Below are positions 28,322-37,759 of a stretch of 64,000 bases of DNA, one piece after another; position 1 is the stretch's first letter; each line of letters starts with the position of its first letter. Made by a program: the position numbers and the translations under genes. Location: positions 29,049-93,048 of the forward strand of contig NZ_MRWD01000015.1 of assembly GCF_002093625.1 (NCBI RefSeq), in the 5' to 3' direction. Below the pieces are notes generated by a model, which saw only the letters and a program-made list of their open reading frames with translations, was not told the DNA's origin and ran no database searches. The stretch comes from Rouxiella silvae. GTDB taxonomy: Bacteria > Pseudomonadota > Gammaproteobacteria > Enterobacterales > Enterobacteriaceae.

Positions 28322-29455
28322 ATGTATTCTATAGGAAAAAATACGATCTGCACTTCAGCACCTGTTGCAAAGCTCTCCTCTGCAGCATTAACAATGGCGA
28401 GTATTCCTTCAAGGATAAATTCTATTAACCCGTCACAGGTATTCGGTCCGCTATCTAACCATCCTGAACCTTTCACTCAACCGTCAGGTTACAGCGGACA
28501 TCAGCATGTTTATAAGCAGTCAATGATGTCAGTAGGAACTCGGCCGTTTCCTGCGATACGCCAGATGGGAGAACATACCAGAACATCTTTCCCTGACCCT
28601 CTCACGAGCAGAGATCGACGTAAACAACAAGCCCCCCGTAGGGTTCCTCAAGCTAGAAATGAACCTGGACAAAGTAAAAGTAATAAAATTACTCCAGATG
28701 AGTTCTCTAAGAACCGCATGAAATACATCAGCCTCTTAACAACTAAATTCAATTATTTAGTCAAGAAATCTGAACGTGAGAGAAACACCACACCTCATAG
28801 TGAAAGACTTATGCTTACGACGGCCCTTTTATATCACTTACCTATTGAAAACCACAGCGTAGTATCTGAAATTGCAAAAGGAACGTATCTTGATGAAGGA
28901 ATAATGCTGGCTGCAGTTCCTGCTATCCTTGCAAAGTATAAAAAAAACAAATTAAATAACTTACTTTTAGAAAAGCGGATGACTTTACCGGTTAAAGAAA
29001 TAAGTGAGAAAAAACTGACAACAATGATCGCTAAAGGATTATCAAAAATAGACGATACTGCACCCCAAAGGCAATCACCTCCTACAATCAACGCATTTCA
29101 ACCACGAAGGAATGAAGTTGAGGTTATTACACTGTCGGAACCTTCAGACTCAGACTGTTTGACTCAAACTTCAATATTGAAAGAGCAAAGTTTTAACTTT
29201 AATAAGCAGTTAAACTATATAAAGAGTAACGTAAACGCATATGAAATATTAAAATTTTCTAGATCCGTTATTGGTATAACAAAAAACGACGCTCATTCAG
29301 TCGGAAAGTTTATTCCAAACATTATTGACTCATCAATTGACAAGCTCAATGAATTAGGCCTGATTGAAGAGAGCAATCGCCGGTTTTATTTGTCAGACTC
29401 TGGAGTTAGCCTCTTAAAGGCATTAAAAAAATCTTCTAAAAGAAGCAGAATTTGA
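28322..29455 (+). CDS. Orphan low-GC protein with winged-helix-like C-terminus
   Basis: I do not recognise this 377-residue protein. ATG 28322 follows AGGAGGGGG closely, so I prefer it to the ATG at 28268, which has no ribosome site. The N-terminal 120 residues are Ser/Pro/Asn/Gln-rich and probably disordered. A basic helical middle follows (about residues 130-250). Then comes a short acidic patch (VEVITLSEPSDSD) that resembles eukaryotic SUMO-interacting motifs. The C-terminal 80 residues (SVIGITKNDAHSVGKF, LNELGLIEESNRRFYLS) look like a winged helix. AT-rich and isolated between hexuronate and dipeptide operons, so likely transferred in. A regulator or a secreted effector are both possible. 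Confidence 0.6.
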   Translation: MYSIGKNTICTSAPVAKLSSAALTMASIPSRINSINPSQVFGPLSNHPEPFTQPSGYSGHQHVYKQSMMSVGTRPFPAIRQMGEHTRTSFPDPLTSRDRRKQQAPRRVPQARNEPGQSKSNKITPDEFSKNRMKYISLLTTKFNYLVKKSERERNTTPHSERLMLTTALLYHLPIENHSVVSEIAKGTYLDEGIMLAAVPAILAKYKKNKLNNLLLEKRMTLPVKEISEKKLTTMIAKGLSKIDDTAPQRQSPPTINAFQPRRNEVEVITLSEPSDSDCLTQTSILKEQSFNFNKQLNYIKSNVNAYEILKFSRSVIGITKNDAHSVGKFIPNIIDSSIDKLNELGLIEESNRRFYLSDSGVSLLKALKKSSKRSRI

Positions 29456-29588
29456 CGTAGAGGTTGCCGATTTTTATCCGATGCTAATGTTCACGGACTG
29501 AGACTTACGCGGTGTGAGCGAATTATCGGGGTCTTGGCGCTGCCCAGTAAGCGCAGCGCAGGCCTTAGACCCCCTCCTTATGAAACGG

Positions 29589-30713
29589 TCACTGCCCCCA
29601 AGTGCGTTCTAACACATTTACCCAGTTCTTATGGCAAATATTTTCCAGCACCTGCTGGTTGTATCCCGCTTTACGCAATGCCGCGACCAGCTTGGTCAGG
29701 CCTCGCACGTCAACCATGTCCGGCGTTAAAGTTACGCCATCAAAGTCAGAGCCGAACCCCACGTTGTTTTCACCCAATTTTTCAACCAGATAATCGACGT
29801 GGCGTACCATTTCGTCAACAGTGGCGTCAGCCGATTTTTGGCCATCTTCGCGCAGGAATGACATGCCGAAATTAACGCCAACAAAGCCGTTGCTCTCTTT
29901 AATAGCCGCAAGCTGTTTGTCAGTTAGGTTACGCGATTGAGCACTCAAGGTATGCGCGTTTGAGTGGCTGGCCACCAGCGGTGCATCACTGTGTTGCGCG
30001 ACCTGCCAAAAGCCTTTTTCATCGAGGTGCGACAGGTCGACCATAATGCGTTTCTGGTTGCAGGCCTTCACCAGCTTGATGCCCAACTCGGTAAGACCTG
30101 GGCCAATGTCCGGCGTTGAAGGGAATTTGAACGGCACGCCGTGGCCAAAAATGTTTGGTCGGCTCCAGACCGGTCCAATCGAGCGCAGGCCCATGGCGTA
30201 AAACACGTCGAGCAGGTAAAGGTCGGGGTCAATCGCCTCCGCGCCTTCTATATGCATAACTACAGCTAATGCCTGATTTTGTATCGACTGACGAATTTCT
30301 GCGGCGTTTCGGCAGATTTTTACCGCGCCTGCGGAAGCTTTTTCAATGCGCAGTAAAAACGCCATCATGCCAATTGTGATGTCGCGCGCAGAATTCAAAT
30401 CTGGTGTAGGAGAAAAATCAGGATGTTTATTAACACCTTCGAGCAAGAATCGAGTGTCTATACCCGAACTCGGCACGATACTTGCTTGTTCAGCTAGGTC
30501 AGGGAACGTTGGAGAGGGTACATAGGCCGCAAACAGGCCTCCAGCAAAGCCTGCCTCACGACAGCGCGACAGGTCCATTTGTCCGCAAGCGGGTCCTTCG
30601 AGGAATGCCTGCTCTGGATTTTGGCGATGATTTAACCAAAGTTGCATTAAAACATCGTTATGTCCGTCAAATACCGGCACCAGGCTTTCAGTTTCATTGA
30701 CTTTGCTATTCAT
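29589..30713 (-). CDS. Membrane dipeptidase family protein (peptidase M19, renal-dipeptidase-like)
   Basis: The 374-residue protein keeps the M19 zinc site: HxD in VFDGHNDVL, Glu in MHIEGAEAID, and two His in ASHSNAHT and DLSHLD, with GFGSDFDG near the end. No signal peptide is seen, so it is cytoplasmic. M19 enzymes cleave dipeptides, often with a D-residue at the C-terminus. It is divergent from a Dpp-like importer and close to a D-aminopeptidase homologue, which supports dipeptide (possibly D-amino-acid dipeptide) catabolism. Confidence 0.88.
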   Translation of the reverse strand: MNSKVNETESLVPVFDGHNDVLMQLWLNHRQNPEQAFLEGPACGQMDLSRCREAGFAGGLFAAYVPSPTFPDLAEQASIVPSSGIDTRFLLEGVNKHPDFSPTPDLNSARDITIGMMAFLLRIEKASAGAVKICRNAAEIRQSIQNQALAVVMHIEGAEAIDPDLYLLDVFYAMGLRSIGPVWSRPNIFGHGVPFKFPSTPDIGPGLTELGIKLVKACNQKRIMVDLSHLDEKGFWQVAQHSDAPLVASHSNAHTLSAQSRNLTDKQLAAIKESNGFVGVNFGMSFLREDGQKSADATVDEMVRHVDYLVEKLGENNVGFGSDFDGVTLTPDMVDVRGLTKLVAALRKAGYNQQVLENICHKNWVNVLERTWGQ

Positions 30714-30958
30714 AAAAAAGGTCTACCCTTGGTTAAGCACGACAGGAATCAATCAGCCCTCGCTCTTAAAAGGTGCAATTCATTTCTGAATCGCACCAAT
30801 GATGAGCAGAATTTCACATTATATTTTCTTGTGAAAAACGGCGCATGCTGGCGCAGCTGTGATGGCGTCCATTAGAGACAAAGCGCAGCGAACAAGTCAA
30901 GGGTTAGAAAACATAATTTTAAATTTTAAGTATATATATCAACACGATGGGAGTCATC

Positions 30959-32554
30959 ATGGTCACAAGGCGTAATTTTATTACCGGTTTTTCAGCCATT
31001 CCAGTTTTATCATATTTGAGTTTCAACAATGTTTTCGCCGCCACCCCAAAATCAATACTGGTGATGGCAATTCAGTTGGACATCATTACCAGCCTTGACC
31101 CGCATGAATCCTTCGAATCTGTCGGTAGCGAAGTGACCGGCAATATGTATCAACAACTGGTGAAACCTAAACTCACCGCCGCAGACGAAATTGAAGGCGA
31201 CCTGGCCCTGTCGTGGACCACTTCTGACGATAAAAAAACCTTCACCTTTAAAATGGATCCGAAAGCCAAATTTGCCGACGGCACGCCGGTCACCGCCTCG
31301 GATGCCGCATTCTCGCTGCAACGCGTCGTTAAGCTTGATAAAAGCCCAGCCTATATCATCAATCAGTTTGGTTACACAAAAGACAACGTTGAACAGATGA
31401 TCACTGCCCCTGACGAGCAAACGCTGGTGATTACTACGACTGAACCGGCGTCTGAGTCCTTCCTCCTTTACTGTCTGTCGGCCAACGTTGGCAGCATCGT
31501 GCAAAAATCCGCCTGCATGACCAATCAGAAAGGCGACGACTTGGGTAACGCCTGGCTGAAGACCAACAGCGCCGGATCCGGTGCCTTTAAGCTGCGCACC
31601 TGGAAGGTCAGTGAAACGGTTATTCTCGAAAGCAATAAAAACAATCCGCACGCCGGTAAAATTGAGCGCGTGATTATGCGCCACATCGTTGACCCTTCTG
31701 CACAACTGCTGATGCTGCAAAAAGGCGATATTGATATTGCGCGTAACCTGACGACCGAGCAGTTGCGTCCACTAAAAGATGACAAAAATTTCACGCTGGT
31801 GCAGAAAGGCATTGCGGGTACGTTAATGGTTTCAGGCAATGTGGCACACCCTAACCTGTCGAAACCGCAGGTGTGGCAGGCGATTAAATGGGCGATTGAT
31901 TACGAAGGTATTCAACAACACATTATTCCATTGACCCATAAGATTCATCAGAGCTTCCTGCCAGAAGGTTTCCCGGCAGCGGTGAACGCTATTATGTACA
32001 AACGCGACGTGGCTAAAGCCAAAGCGCTGCTGGCCGAAGCCGGATTCCCTAATGGTTTTGAGATAACGCTCGACCATTACTCCGCCTCGCCGTCTACCGA
32101 TATCGCGCAGGCCATTCAGTCCAATCTGGGTGAAATCGGCATTAAAGTCACGCTGCTGGCCGCAGAAAGCCGTCAGGTTCTGACCAAGATGCGTGCCCGT
32201 CAACAGCAGTTGGCGCTGACTCAGTGGGGTGCCGACTATTTTGACCCCAACTCCAACGCCGAAGCGTTCTGCAGCAACCCTGACAACAGCGACAAAGCCA
32301 AGAGCCGCACGCTGGCGTGGCGCTGTAGCTGGCAGGATAAGGCGATTTCTGACCTCAGCACCCAGGCCCTGCACGAGTCTGACCCTGCGACCCGCATCAA
32401 ACTTTATGAGCAGCTGCAGACGCAGCATATGGAAAGCAGCCCGTTCATGATTATGTTCCAGCCGACGCTGACCGCCGCCTGCCGCCACGACATCACCGGC
32501 GTGGTATTAACTGTCATGAGCACCAGCCCATACGAGAAGGTTGTTAAAGCGTGA
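30959..32554 (+). CDS. ABC transporter substrate-binding protein, family 5 (DppA/OppA type)
   Basis: The 531-residue protein is a peptide/nickel-type binding protein (SBP_bac_5): SLDPHESFESVGSEV, LALSWTTSDDKKTFTF, FADGTPVTASDAAFSLQRV. The N-terminus VTRRNFITGFSAIPVLSYL resembles a Tat signal (RR followed by hydrophobic stretch) with cleavage near VFA-ATP. ATG 30959 follows GGGAG; an upstream ATG at 30947 adds four residues. It is the first gene of a five-gene importer operon with a downstream peptidase. Confidence 0.92.
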   Translation: MVTRRNFITGFSAIPVLSYLSFNNVFAATPKSILVMAIQLDIITSLDPHESFESVGSEVTGNMYQQLVKPKLTAADEIEGDLALSWTTSDDKKTFTFKMDPKAKFADGTPVTASDAAFSLQRVVKLDKSPAYIINQFGYTKDNVEQMITAPDEQTLVITTTEPASESFLLYCLSANVGSIVQKSACMTNQKGDDLGNAWLKTNSAGSGAFKLRTWKVSETVILESNKNNPHAGKIERVIMRHIVDPSAQLLMLQKGDIDIARNLTTEQLRPLKDDKNFTLVQKGIAGTLMVSGNVAHPNLSKPQVWQAIKWAIDYEGIQQHIIPLTHKIHQSFLPEGFPAAVNAIMYKRDVAKAKALLAEAGFPNGFEITLDHYSASPSTDIAQAIQSNLGEIGIKVTLLAAESRQVLTKMRARQQQLALTQWGADYFDPNSNAEAFCSNPDNSDKAKSRTLAWRCSWQDKAISDLSTQALHESDPATRIKLYEQLQTQHMESSPFMIMFQPTLTAACRHDITGVVLTVMSTSPYEKVVKA

Positions 32555-33564
32555 GCAAGAGACTCAATAGTTTTCTGAGTACCTGCATCAGCGTTTGTCT
32601 TACTTTGTTTGGCCTGTCGGTTATTACCTTCTTCATTGGCAGGGTAATGCCGACAGATCCGGTGCTGGCCGCAGTGGGCGATAATGCGCCGGAATCGGTA
32701 GTCGAACGTGTACGTCATGAAATGGGGCTGGATCAGCCCCTTTGGATGCAGTTTTTACACTATCTCAGCCAGTTGGCGCACGGCGACCTCGGCCGCTCTG
32801 CACTAACCTCCAATCTGGTCACCAGTGATATTGCGCGCTACTTCCCCGCTACGCTCGAGCTTGCCACCGCCGCGATTATTATCGCGGCGGTCATCGGCAT
32901 TCCACTTGGCGTGTGGGCGGCAACGCGTCAGGGAAGCTGGATTGACCAGACCATTCGCGTGGTGTGCCTCGCAGGACACTCGTTGCCGGTATTCGTGCTG
33001 GCGTTACTCAGCCTGCTGATTTTCTATTCAGTGCTGGGTATTGCGCCGGGTCCAGGCCGTCAGGACATCATTTATCAGGACATGATCCCGCAGGTGACCG
33101 GACTGCTCACGGTGGACTCGCTGCTGGCGGGAGACACCGGTGCGTTCTGGGATGCGCTGGCGCACATGGTGCAGCCGGTGCTGATTCTGGCCTATTTCAG
33201 CATGGCCTATATCACCCGCATGACCCGCACCTTCATGCTCAACGCACTCAGCGGGGAATACGTGATAACCGCGCGGGCCAAAGGGCTGTCTGCCCGTCGG
33301 GTTATCTGGAAGCATGCGTTCCCGACGGTCGGCGTTCAGCTGATTACCGTGCTGGCGCTGACCTATGCCGGGCTGCTTGAGGGCGCGGTGGTGACAGAAA
33401 ATGTCTTCTCGTGGCCGGGTCTCGGCCAGTACCTCACCGTTTCGCTAATGAATGCCGACATGAACCCGGTCATCGGTTCTACCTTGCTGATTGGCGCCAT
33501 TTATGTGCTGCTCAATCTGCTGGCCGACCTTCTCTATCGACTTCTGGATCCTCGCGTAAAATGA
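32551..33564 (+). CDS. ABC transporter permease, DppB type
   Basis: The 337-residue permease has an N-terminal membrane span (LTLFGLSVITFFIGRVMP), the DppB-type LGLDQPL-like segment (MGLDQPLWMQFLHYL) and the coupling motif ITARAKGLSARRVIWKHAF. GTG 32551 overlaps the binding-protein stop (GTGA). It pairs with the DppC-type permease that follows. Confidence 0.93.
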   Translation: MSKRLNSFLSTCISVCLTLFGLSVITFFIGRVMPTDPVLAAVGDNAPESVVERVRHEMGLDQPLWMQFLHYLSQLAHGDLGRSALTSNLVTSDIARYFPATLELATAAIIIAAVIGIPLGVWAATRQGSWIDQTIRVVCLAGHSLPVFVLALLSLLIFYSVLGIAPGPGRQDIIYQDMIPQVTGLLTVDSLLAGDTGAFWDALAHMVQPVLILAYFSMAYITRMTRTFMLNALSGEYVITARAKGLSARRVIWKHAFPTVGVQLITVLALTYAGLLEGAVVTENVFSWPGLGQYLTVSLMNADMNPVIGSTLLIGAIYVLLNLLADLLYRLLDPRVK

Positions 33565-34475
33565 CCAGCTTAACTTCACGACCGGGGTCTCGGGCCTGGC
33601 TGCTCGATGAAACTCCTAAAACACGCACGCAGGCGGTATGGGGCAGACGCTACCGCATCTGGCTCGGTTTGCGCGCTAACCCGCTGGCGCTGATTGGCCT
33701 TATTACCGTGCTCATCGTGTTGGCGATTTCGCTCTGTGCGCCGCTGCTCACCCAATATCATCCGGGGGATCAGGATCTCGCAAACCGACTGGCCAAACCC
33801 TCTGCGCTGCATCTTCTGGGCACTGACGAACTAGGCCGCGATACGCTGAGCCGCATACTTTACGGCGGTCGCATCACCCTCGGCATGGTCATTATCGTGG
33901 TCGCGATTGTGGCCCCGCTCGGTCTGCTGATTGGCTGCGTGGCAGGTTACGCGGGCGGGTTGATTGACCGTATTCTGATGCGTATCACCGACGTGTTTCT
34001 GGCTTTCCCACGTTTGATTTTGGCGCTGGCCTTCGTGGCTGCATTAAGGCCAGGCATAGAGAGCGCGATACTCGCGATTGCCCTCACCGCTTGGCCGCCC
34101 TACGCGCGTCTCGCCCGCGCTGAAACCATGCAGGTGCGCGGCACGGACTATATCGCCGCCTGCCGCTTAACCGGCGCAACGCCAGCGCGCATCATTATGC
34201 GTCACATCATGCCACTGTGCGTGCCGAGTCTGGTGGTGCGCGTGACGCTGGATATGAGTTCAATCATTATCACCGCCGCCAGCCTGGGCTTTTTGGGCAT
34301 GGGCGCACAGCCGCCTTCGCCGGAATGGGGTGCGATGATTGCCACCGCGCGCCGTTTCCTGTTTAGCGAATGGTGGGTGCCGCTTATTCCGGCTATCGCT
34401 ATTTTTGTCACCTCGTTGGCCTTTAACTTTCTCGGCGATGGTTTACGTGACGTCCTCGATCCTAAGGAACGCTAA
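33561..34475 (+). CDS. ABC transporter permease, DppC type
   Basis: The 304-residue permease shows the DppC pattern: NPLALIGLITVLIVLAI as first span, LLGTDELGRDTLSRILYGGR and the coupling loop YIAACRLTGATPARIIMRHIM. I chose ATG 33561, which overlaps the preceding stop (ATGA). The longer open frame from 33411 overlaps DppB and is not homologous. Its stop overlaps the next start (TAATG). Confidence 0.93.
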   Translation: MTSLTSRPGSRAWLLDETPKTRTQAVWGRRYRIWLGLRANPLALIGLITVLIVLAISLCAPLLTQYHPGDQDLANRLAKPSALHLLGTDELGRDTLSRILYGGRITLGMVIIVVAIVAPLGLLIGCVAGYAGGLIDRILMRITDVFLAFPRLILALAFVAALRPGIESAILAIALTAWPPYARLARAETMQVRGTDYIAACRLTGATPARIIMRHIMPLCVPSLVVRVTLDMSSIIITAASLGFLGMGAQPPSPEWGAMIATARRFLFSEWWVPLIPAIAIFVTSLAFNFLGDGLRDVLDPKER

Positions 34476-35305
34476 TGCTGGTCGATATCAAGAATTTACA
34501 TATCACTTTTGAAACTCGCAGCGGCAGCTTTGACGCCGTGCGCGGGGTCTCCTTTTCACTGGGCAAAGAGAAGCTCGGCATCGTGGGTGAAAGCGGATCG
34601 GGCAAGTCACTGACCGCTCGCTGCCTGATGAACCTGCTACCTTCCAGCGCCAAGTGCCGCGCCGACACCCTATCATTTGATGGCATTGACCTGCGCAACG
34701 CCAGCGAAAAACAGATGCGGCAGATCCGCGGCAAGCGCGTTGGCTTCATTTTGCAGGACCCGAAATACTCGCTGCATCCCGTGATGTCGATTGGTAAACA
34801 GGTGGCAGAAGCCTGGCAAACGCACAAAGGCGGCAGCAAGAAACAGGCCATGGAAGCGGCTATTGACCTGCTGGATCAGGTGAAAATTCGTGATCCGCAC
34901 AAGGTTGCCCAGCGCTATGCTCACGAAGTCTCCGGCGGCATGGGCCAGCGAGTCATGATTGCCATGATGCTCGCCCCCGATCCTGAGCTAATGATTGCCG
35001 ACGAACCCACCAGCGCACTCGATGCCACGGTGCAGGCTGAAATTTTGCGCCTGCTCGATGACCTGGTTTCCAGCCGCGGCATGGGGTTGATTCTGATCAG
35101 CCACGACCTGCCGCTGGTGTCAAAGTTTTGCGACCGAGTGGCGGTCATGTACGCCGGACGCATTGTTGAAACGCTGCAAGCCGGTAATCTTCGCCATGCT
35201 CAACACCCTTACACCCGCGGCCTGCTGGAGTGTCTGCCCTCCCTGCTGCACCCAAGGGACCGATTGCCGATTTTGGTACGCGACGAGGCGTGGAAAACAT
35301 CATGA
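34475..35305 (+). CDS. ABC transporter ATP-binding protein, DppD type
   Basis: The 276-residue ATPase has Walker A GESGSGKS, signature VSGGMGQRVMIA, Walker B LMIADEPTSALDA and H-loop LISHDLPLV. It starts at TAATG overlap with DppC. It lacks most of the long C-terminal oligopeptide-binding extension of classical DppD (about 325 residues), so it is a short version. Confidence 0.92.
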   Translation: MLVDIKNLHITFETRSGSFDAVRGVSFSLGKEKLGIVGESGSGKSLTARCLMNLLPSSAKCRADTLSFDGIDLRNASEKQMRQIRGKRVGFILQDPKYSLHPVMSIGKQVAEAWQTHKGGSKKQAMEAAIDLLDQVKIRDPHKVAQRYAHEVSGGMGQRVMIAMMLAPDPELMIADEPTSALDATVQAEILRLLDDLVSSRGMGLILISHDLPLVSKFCDRVAVMYAGRIVETLQAGNLRHAQHPYTRGLLECLPSLLHPRDRLPILVRDEAWKTS

Positions 35306-36048
35306 TTAATTTAGATCAACTGCGCATCTCTTTTGGTGATACCGAGGTGGTGAAGGGTGTCAGTTTCAACGTTGACAACGGCGAGAGCTTTGGCATTGTC
35401 GGCGAAAGCGGCTCGGGTAAATCGACCATTTTGCGCGCGCTGGCCGGGCTTAATCAGCACTGGTCGGGCACGATGGACATCGGCGGTGAACCGCAGTTGC
35501 CCAAACGCCCAAAGCGCTTTTATCGTCGTGTGCAAATGGTGTTTCAAGACCCCTACGGCTCGCTGCATCCCCGTCAAACCATCGACCGTATATTGGCCGA
35601 ACCGCTGGAGGTGCACGGCTTTCTTAATATCGAAAAACGTATTGCCGATGCGCTCAATGAAGTCGCGTTACCGCAGAGCGTTCGCTTTCGTTTTCCGCAT
35701 CAGCTCTCAGGCGGCCAGCGTCAACGCGTGGCGATTGCCCGCGCCTTAATCTCTGAACCTCAGATTTTGCTGCTCGATGAACCGACGTCCGCACTCGACG
35801 TGTCGGTTCAGGCCGAGATTTTGAACCTGTTGACTGACATCCGTGAGCAAAAGAAATTGACCTATGTGCTTGTCACCCACAATTTAGCGGTGGTAACGCA
35901 TCTTTGCACCAGAATTGGAGTGATGATCGGTGGTCAAATGGTCGAGCTTGTAAGTGCGAACGATCTACGGGCGGGTAATGTGACACATCCGCATACAGCC
36001 GAGCTTAGAAAACTCAGCCTAAACCTCGAAGAACCGGAAATCGATTAA
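35302..36048 (+). CDS. ABC transporter ATP-binding protein, DppF type
   Basis: The 248-residue ATPase has Walker A GESGSGKST, signature LSGGQRQRVAIA, Walker B ILLLDEPTSALDV and the oligopeptide-type Q-loop MVFQDPYGSLHPR. ATG 35302 overlaps the previous stop (ATGA); the longer frame to 35230 lies inside DppD. Shorter than classical DppF. It completes the importer. Confidence 0.92.
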   Translation: MINLDQLRISFGDTEVVKGVSFNVDNGESFGIVGESGSGKSTILRALAGLNQHWSGTMDIGGEPQLPKRPKRFYRRVQMVFQDPYGSLHPRQTIDRILAEPLEVHGFLNIEKRIADALNEVALPQSVRFRFPHQLSGGQRQRVAIARALISEPQILLLDEPTSALDVSVQAEILNLLTDIREQKKLTYVLVTHNLAVVTHLCTRIGVMIGGQMVELVSANDLRAGNVTHPHTAELRKLSLNLEEPEID

Positions 36049-36131
36049 GGCTTAACCACAACTATTAGCCTACCAAACGCCCATTGACCGCAGTGTCAGG
36101 GCGTTCGGCAGAGCATAATATGGAGACAGGA

Positions 36132-37682
36132 ATGACTTCCACAGCTTCAGTAAATTGGCAAGCAGCACGCTCTGCAGCAGCAAAAATAGCCGACCGTTGG
36201 AACCAGCCTGGTGAACCGGGCGGTGCCATTACCCTGTTCGACGTCGCTACGTTGCAGGGAGAGGCCTGCGGCGGTTTGGCGAATTTGACCACGAAAGAAC
36301 CTTTTGCCATTGACAGCGTTGTGCGCTACGCGTCGGTAACTAAGCATATTTTTGCCGCGCTGGCCCTCTTGCGCAGCGATGCGGGTATATCGACCGACGA
36401 TACGCTGGGCCAATATTTACCCCAGCTAAAAGCGCCGATGTCGCAGGTCACTGTGGGTCAGGCGCTGGACATGACCGGCGGTTTGCCTGACGTCCGTGAA
36501 ACCCTCTCCCTGTTGGGCGTTTCGGTTTATAACGTCACCGATGCCGCAACGTTGATTGATTTTCTCGCCACCGACGGCAGTCTGAATTTCCCTGCGGGGA
36601 CCGAAATCTCTTATTCGAACACCGGCTATCGTTTAGTCGAAACCATTCTGAAACAGAAAGGCATTTTGTTCGAAGACTTGCTGCAAAGGCATATTGCTCA
36701 ACCGCTTGATATTGCTTTCCACGCCCCTGAAACCTGGTTTGATATTGTCCCTAATTTGACGCCCGGCTATTGGAAGTCCGCAGATGGCTGGAAAACCTCC
36801 AGCGCCGGTCTGCACCTTTCGGCGTCGGGCAGCCTGACCGGCAGTTTGCGTTCGCTGTCGAGCTGGTTGCAAAGCCTGTTAAAAGACAGCGGCCCCGGTG
36901 CCGGCGTTCTTAAGCACTTAAGCCAACCTCGCGCGCTCAACGACGGCACGCCAACTGCCTATGGATTAGGCATCACGCATTCCCAGATTGGCCGCCATCA
37001 GTTATTGGGACACGGCGGATCTCACGCTGGATACAAAACCTATTTCCTGCTGCATCCTGAGCATAAAATTGGCGTGGCGCTGGTGTCGAATCGCGAAGAT
37101 ACTGCCTCCTACACGGCGCTGCTCGAGGTGATGTCCGCCCTTCTCGATACCCCGCTTCCGGCAAGAAGTACGGCACTCGTCAATGGACTGTATGCCAGCC
37201 AGGCCGAACCTTATTGGCTTAACGTTACCGACGGCGTCGCCAGCTATTTGGGTGCAGCCGAGAATCTTTATCAGGGTGAGGACGGCAGTGCGGTTTCACT
37301 TTCGGCCCACCTGCCAATGCGTTTACAGATGAAAGGCAGCGCTATAGAAGGTGAAATTGGCTTGGCGAAGCGCTATTTCACACCGATAGAACCGAATGAT
37401 TGCCTGCATCTCATTCAGGGCCGCTGGTTCCATCCCGAGTCAAAGGCGGCGTTCGATATTGAGGGCGACAAGTTAATGATGGGTGTTGGCCCGCTACGTG
37501 CCAGTGGAACGCTGACATCGGTAGGCCAAGGGCGACTGCTGGTGAGCATGCCGGACGGCCCGTGGGAAAAATCGTTCTGCCTTTATTTCCAGGGTTACAA
37601 CGTGCAGCTGATTTCTAATCGCAGCCGCGTTTTGACCTTCCGCCGCGACGAGTGCCGCATTAGTTGGGAACCGACGGCGTAA
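36132..37682 (+). CDS. Serine hydrolase of the beta-lactamase/S12 family, D-aminopeptidase-like
   Basis: The 516-residue protein has the SxxK motif SVTK in VVRYASVTKHIFAAL, the YxN motif in SYSNTGY and a late HGGSHAGYKT, typical of penicillin-binding-protein-like S12 hydrolases. After the catalytic domain (about residues 1-330) two smaller domains follow, as in D-aminopeptidase (about 520 residues). No signal peptide, so cytoplasmic. ATG 36132 follows GGAG; ATGs at 36084 and 36120 are weaker. Last gene of the Dpp-like operon. It likely releases N-terminal D-residues or acts on related amides/esters. Confidence 0.8.
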   Translation: MTSTASVNWQAARSAAAKIADRWNQPGEPGGAITLFDVATLQGEACGGLANLTTKEPFAIDSVVRYASVTKHIFAALALLRSDAGISTDDTLGQYLPQLKAPMSQVTVGQALDMTGGLPDVRETLSLLGVSVYNVTDAATLIDFLATDGSLNFPAGTEISYSNTGYRLVETILKQKGILFEDLLQRHIAQPLDIAFHAPETWFDIVPNLTPGYWKSADGWKTSSAGLHLSASGSLTGSLRSLSSWLQSLLKDSGPGAGVLKHLSQPRALNDGTPTAYGLGITHSQIGRHQLLGHGGSHAGYKTYFLLHPEHKIGVALVSNREDTASYTALLEVMSALLDTPLPARSTALVNGLYASQAEPYWLNVTDGVASYLGAAENLYQGEDGSAVSLSAHLPMRLQMKGSAIEGEIGLAKRYFTPIEPNDCLHLIQGRWFHPESKAAFDIEGDKLMMGVGPLRASGTLTSVGQGRLLVSMPDGPWEKSFCLYFQGYNVQLISNRSRVLTFRRDECRISWEPTA

Positions 37683-37703
37683 TTTAGGCTGCGTATTGGC
37701 AAT

Positions 37704-37743
37704 AAAAACCCCTTATTCAGGTCACTGAGCAAGGGGTTTTTTA
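37704..37743 (+). terminator. Rho-independent terminator
   Basis: AACCCCTT and AAGGGGTT form an 8-bp stem, with A-run before and T-run after, so it can work in both directions. It ends the dipeptide operon and the converging TenA-like operon. Confidence 0.85.
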
Positions 37744-37759
37744 TCACTTGGGTCATGGC

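Noticed and set aside
33411..33560. Upstream extension of the DppC-like permease
   Set aside because: It overlaps the DppB-like gene and does not resemble a permease N-terminus; ATG 33561 fits the coupled start.
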